Positions 62,679 to 64,000 of a DNA stretch of 64,000 nt are shown here, piece after piece. The position numbers and the translations under genes were made by a program. Origin of the DNA: UBA7960 sp964624065 (GTDB lineage: Bacteria; Bacteroidota; Bacteroidia; Bacteroidales; UBA7960); contig CAZUWF010000006.1 in NCBI GenBank assembly GCA_964624065.1, positions 19,218-83,217 on the forward strand, given 5' to 3'. How positions within the stretch are numbered: position 1 is the first letter of the stretch; each line of letters starts with the position of its first letter. Below the pieces are notes generated by a model. It did not search any database. It worked only from the letters and a program-made list of their open reading frames with translations, and was not told where the DNA came from.

Positions 62679-63986
62679 ATGAGTAACGTTGTGGGGCTTA
62701 GGCACGAGGACAAATATCTTATGGAGCGCAGGGTTGCCATTGTTCCAGCCCATATTGAAAAATTGGTAAATGCCCACGGCATCAAGTTCATTGTAGAATC
62801 TTCACCAAAAAGAATCTTTTCAGACGAGGAATTTATCAGGGCCGGGGCGGTGGTGCAAAATGACATGAAATCGTGCGATGTGATATTCGGGGTTAAGGAA
62901 ATCCCTGAAAAGGCTTTCGAGAGTGGTAAAACCTACATTTTTTTCAGCCATGTAATTAAGGGGCAGCCTTACAACATGCCCATGCTCAAGGCAATGATGC
63001 AAAAGGGCTGCAACCTCATAGACTACGAGCGTGTGGTTGACGAGCAAAACCGAAGGCTAATCTTTTTCGGGAAATTTGCCGGTTTGGCAGGAATGTTAAA
63101 CTCACTTTGGAGCTTAGGTCAGCGTTTAAATGAATTAGGCCATACTGATAACCCATTTTTGAAAATCAAGCAATCTTATAAATACGATTCTTTGGAGGAT
63201 GCCAAGAAGGAAGTTGCCGAAGTTGGCCGTGAAATATCTAAGTATGGTCTTCCAAAGGAATTGCTGCCACTCACAATAGGTTTCACAGGTTACGGTAATG
63301 TGTCAATTGGGGCACAAGAAATCGCAAACCTACTGCCTTCAATCCAAATAACTCCTGAGGAATTACTGGTACTAGAGAAAAGCAAACTAGCTCCATCCAA
63401 CCTGATTTACAAGGTTGTGTTCAAAGAAAAGGATATATCCAAACGAAAAGACGGTGGCAAGTTCGACCTCCAAGATTACTACTCTAATCCGCAGGAATAC
63501 GAAAATGATTTTGAAAAATTTATACCGCACACTTCGGTTTTGATGAACTGTATGTATTGGGATACAAGATATCCGAGGATTTTCACCAAGGACTTTTTGA
63601 AGCACCTTTACGGATTGGGTATGTTAAAGACATTGGTGGTAGGCGATATTACCTGCGATCCAAATGGTTCCATCGAGTTTACCCATAAAGGAACCGCTAT
63701 TGAAGATCCGGTGTTTGTCTTCAATCCGATTACAAACCAGCCCACAATGGGTTTCAAGGGTGAGGGGATCCTGGTAATGGCCGTTGACATTTTGCCCAGC
63801 GAGCTTCCGAGAGATTCATCCGAAGCATTTTCCGAGGCTCTATTTGGCTTCGTAGAGCCAATATCCAAGGCAGACTTTTCGGCTTCATTCGATGATCTAA
63901 TATTACCCAGACCTTTGAAAAAGGCAATGATTCTGCACAAGGGAAAACTAACTCCCGATTACGAATACATCAGCCAGTTTTTATAA
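62679..63986 (+). CDS. Stand-alone lysine-2-oxoglutarate reductase-like protein
   Basis: A 435-residue soluble protein of the alanine dehydrogenase/transhydrogenase N-terminal type. The opening GLRHEDKYLMERRVAIVPAHIEKL and RIFSDEEFIRAGA, VKEIP and FFSHVIKGQPYNMPML match the lysine-ketoglutarate reductase half of the eukaryotic LKR/SDH protein. The saccharopine dehydrogenase half is absent. A Rossmann-type GYGNVSIGAQEIA follows near residue 210. So it could convert lysine to saccharopine, or act on another amino acid. Partner genes for the rest of the pathway are not in the window. It ends 14 bases before the right edge. Confidence 0.87.
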   Translation: MSNVVGLRHEDKYLMERRVAIVPAHIEKLVNAHGIKFIVESSPKRIFSDEEFIRAGAVVQNDMKSCDVIFGVKEIPEKAFESGKTYIFFSHVIKGQPYNMPMLKAMMQKGCNLIDYERVVDEQNRRLIFFGKFAGLAGMLNSLWSLGQRLNELGHTDNPFLKIKQSYKYDSLEDAKKEVAEVGREISKYGLPKELLPLTIGFTGYGNVSIGAQEIANLLPSIQITPEELLVLEKSKLAPSNLIYKVVFKEKDISKRKDGGKFDLQDYYSNPQEYENDFEKFIPHTSVLMNCMYWDTRYPRIFTKDFLKHLYGLGMLKTLVVGDITCDPNGSIEFTHKGTAIEDPVFVFNPITNQPTMGFKGEGILVMAVDILPSELPRDSSEAFSEALFGFVEPISKADFSASFDDLILPRPLKKAMILHKGKLTPDYEYISQFL

Positions 63987-64000
63987 ATAAGATCAATCAA

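Noticed and set aside
1..64000. CRISPR arrays, insertion sequences, integrases, tRNA and rRNA genes
   Set aside because: Searched by eye on both strands; no spaced repeats, transposase motifs, cloverleaf folds or rRNA-like stretches were found.

Overview
The window is a chromosomal segment of a Bacteroidota bacterium, most likely a free-living or gut-type member of the Bacteroidales/Marinilabiliales side of the phylum. Supporting signs are: two secreted proteases with type IX secretion (T9SS) C-terminal sorting domains; Bacteroidota promoter boxes of the TAnnTTTG type; start codons without Shine-Dalgarno sequences; a small ribosomal protein bTHX gene; a DUF4199 protein; and NADP-type glutamate dehydrogenase together with pyruvate phosphate dikinase. 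I see no prophage, insertion sequence, CRISPR array, tRNA or rRNA. The window reads as mostly housekeeping chromosome with some lineage-specific secreted and carbohydrate-related genes.

Layout. 0-8.7 kb: 5'-truncated PEP-synthase-like ATP-grasp protein, a small alpha-helical protein, gdhA behind a Crp/Fnr-type palindrome, uvrB (reverse), the SRP RNA, a small transaldolase/Fsa, and a long-form NfeD membrane protease. 9-14 kb: pncB and pncA for NAD salvage, a ROK sugar kinase, and recF overlapping a DUF721/DciA-like gene. 14.4-27.2 kb: ftsY, rimO, then a near-complete menaquinone locus menI-menF-menD-(aldo/keto reductase)-menB-menA-menC-menE running into murD; no menH is visible. 27.2-35.5 kb: a Lys-gingipain-like C25 cysteine protease and a trypsin-fold lysyl-endopeptidase-like protease that share the same CUB, carboxypeptidase-regulatory-like and T9SS sorting modules at the C-terminus.

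35.5-49.2 kb: bTHX, an arginase-family hydrolase, HU, fmt-ribH, a TPR membrane protein, a beta-helix lipoprotein, a very large cytoplasmic GH13 protein, a cysteine-rich small lipoprotein, a HAD hydrolase, a secreted nitroreductase and a CtpA-type S41 protease. 49.5-64 kb: ppdK, rlmN, a ferredoxin-reductase-like flavoprotein, the DUF4199/recR/GT2 group, phoH, purC, a sodium:solute symporter and a stand-alone lysine-ketoglutarate-reductase-like protein.

The genes fit an organism that respires through menaquinone (the MK pathway plus an electron-transfer flavoprotein), interconverts PEP and pyruvate through ppdK, degrades protein outside the cell with T9SS proteases and takes up the products by sodium symport, and assimilates or releases ammonia through gdhA. 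The most noteworthy points are the paired T9SS proteases with a shared C-terminal cassette, the perfect Crp/Fnr-type site at gdhA, the reductase sitting inside the menaquinone operon where menH is missing, the 1220-residue GH13 protein, and G-depleted leader sequences upstream of many genes.
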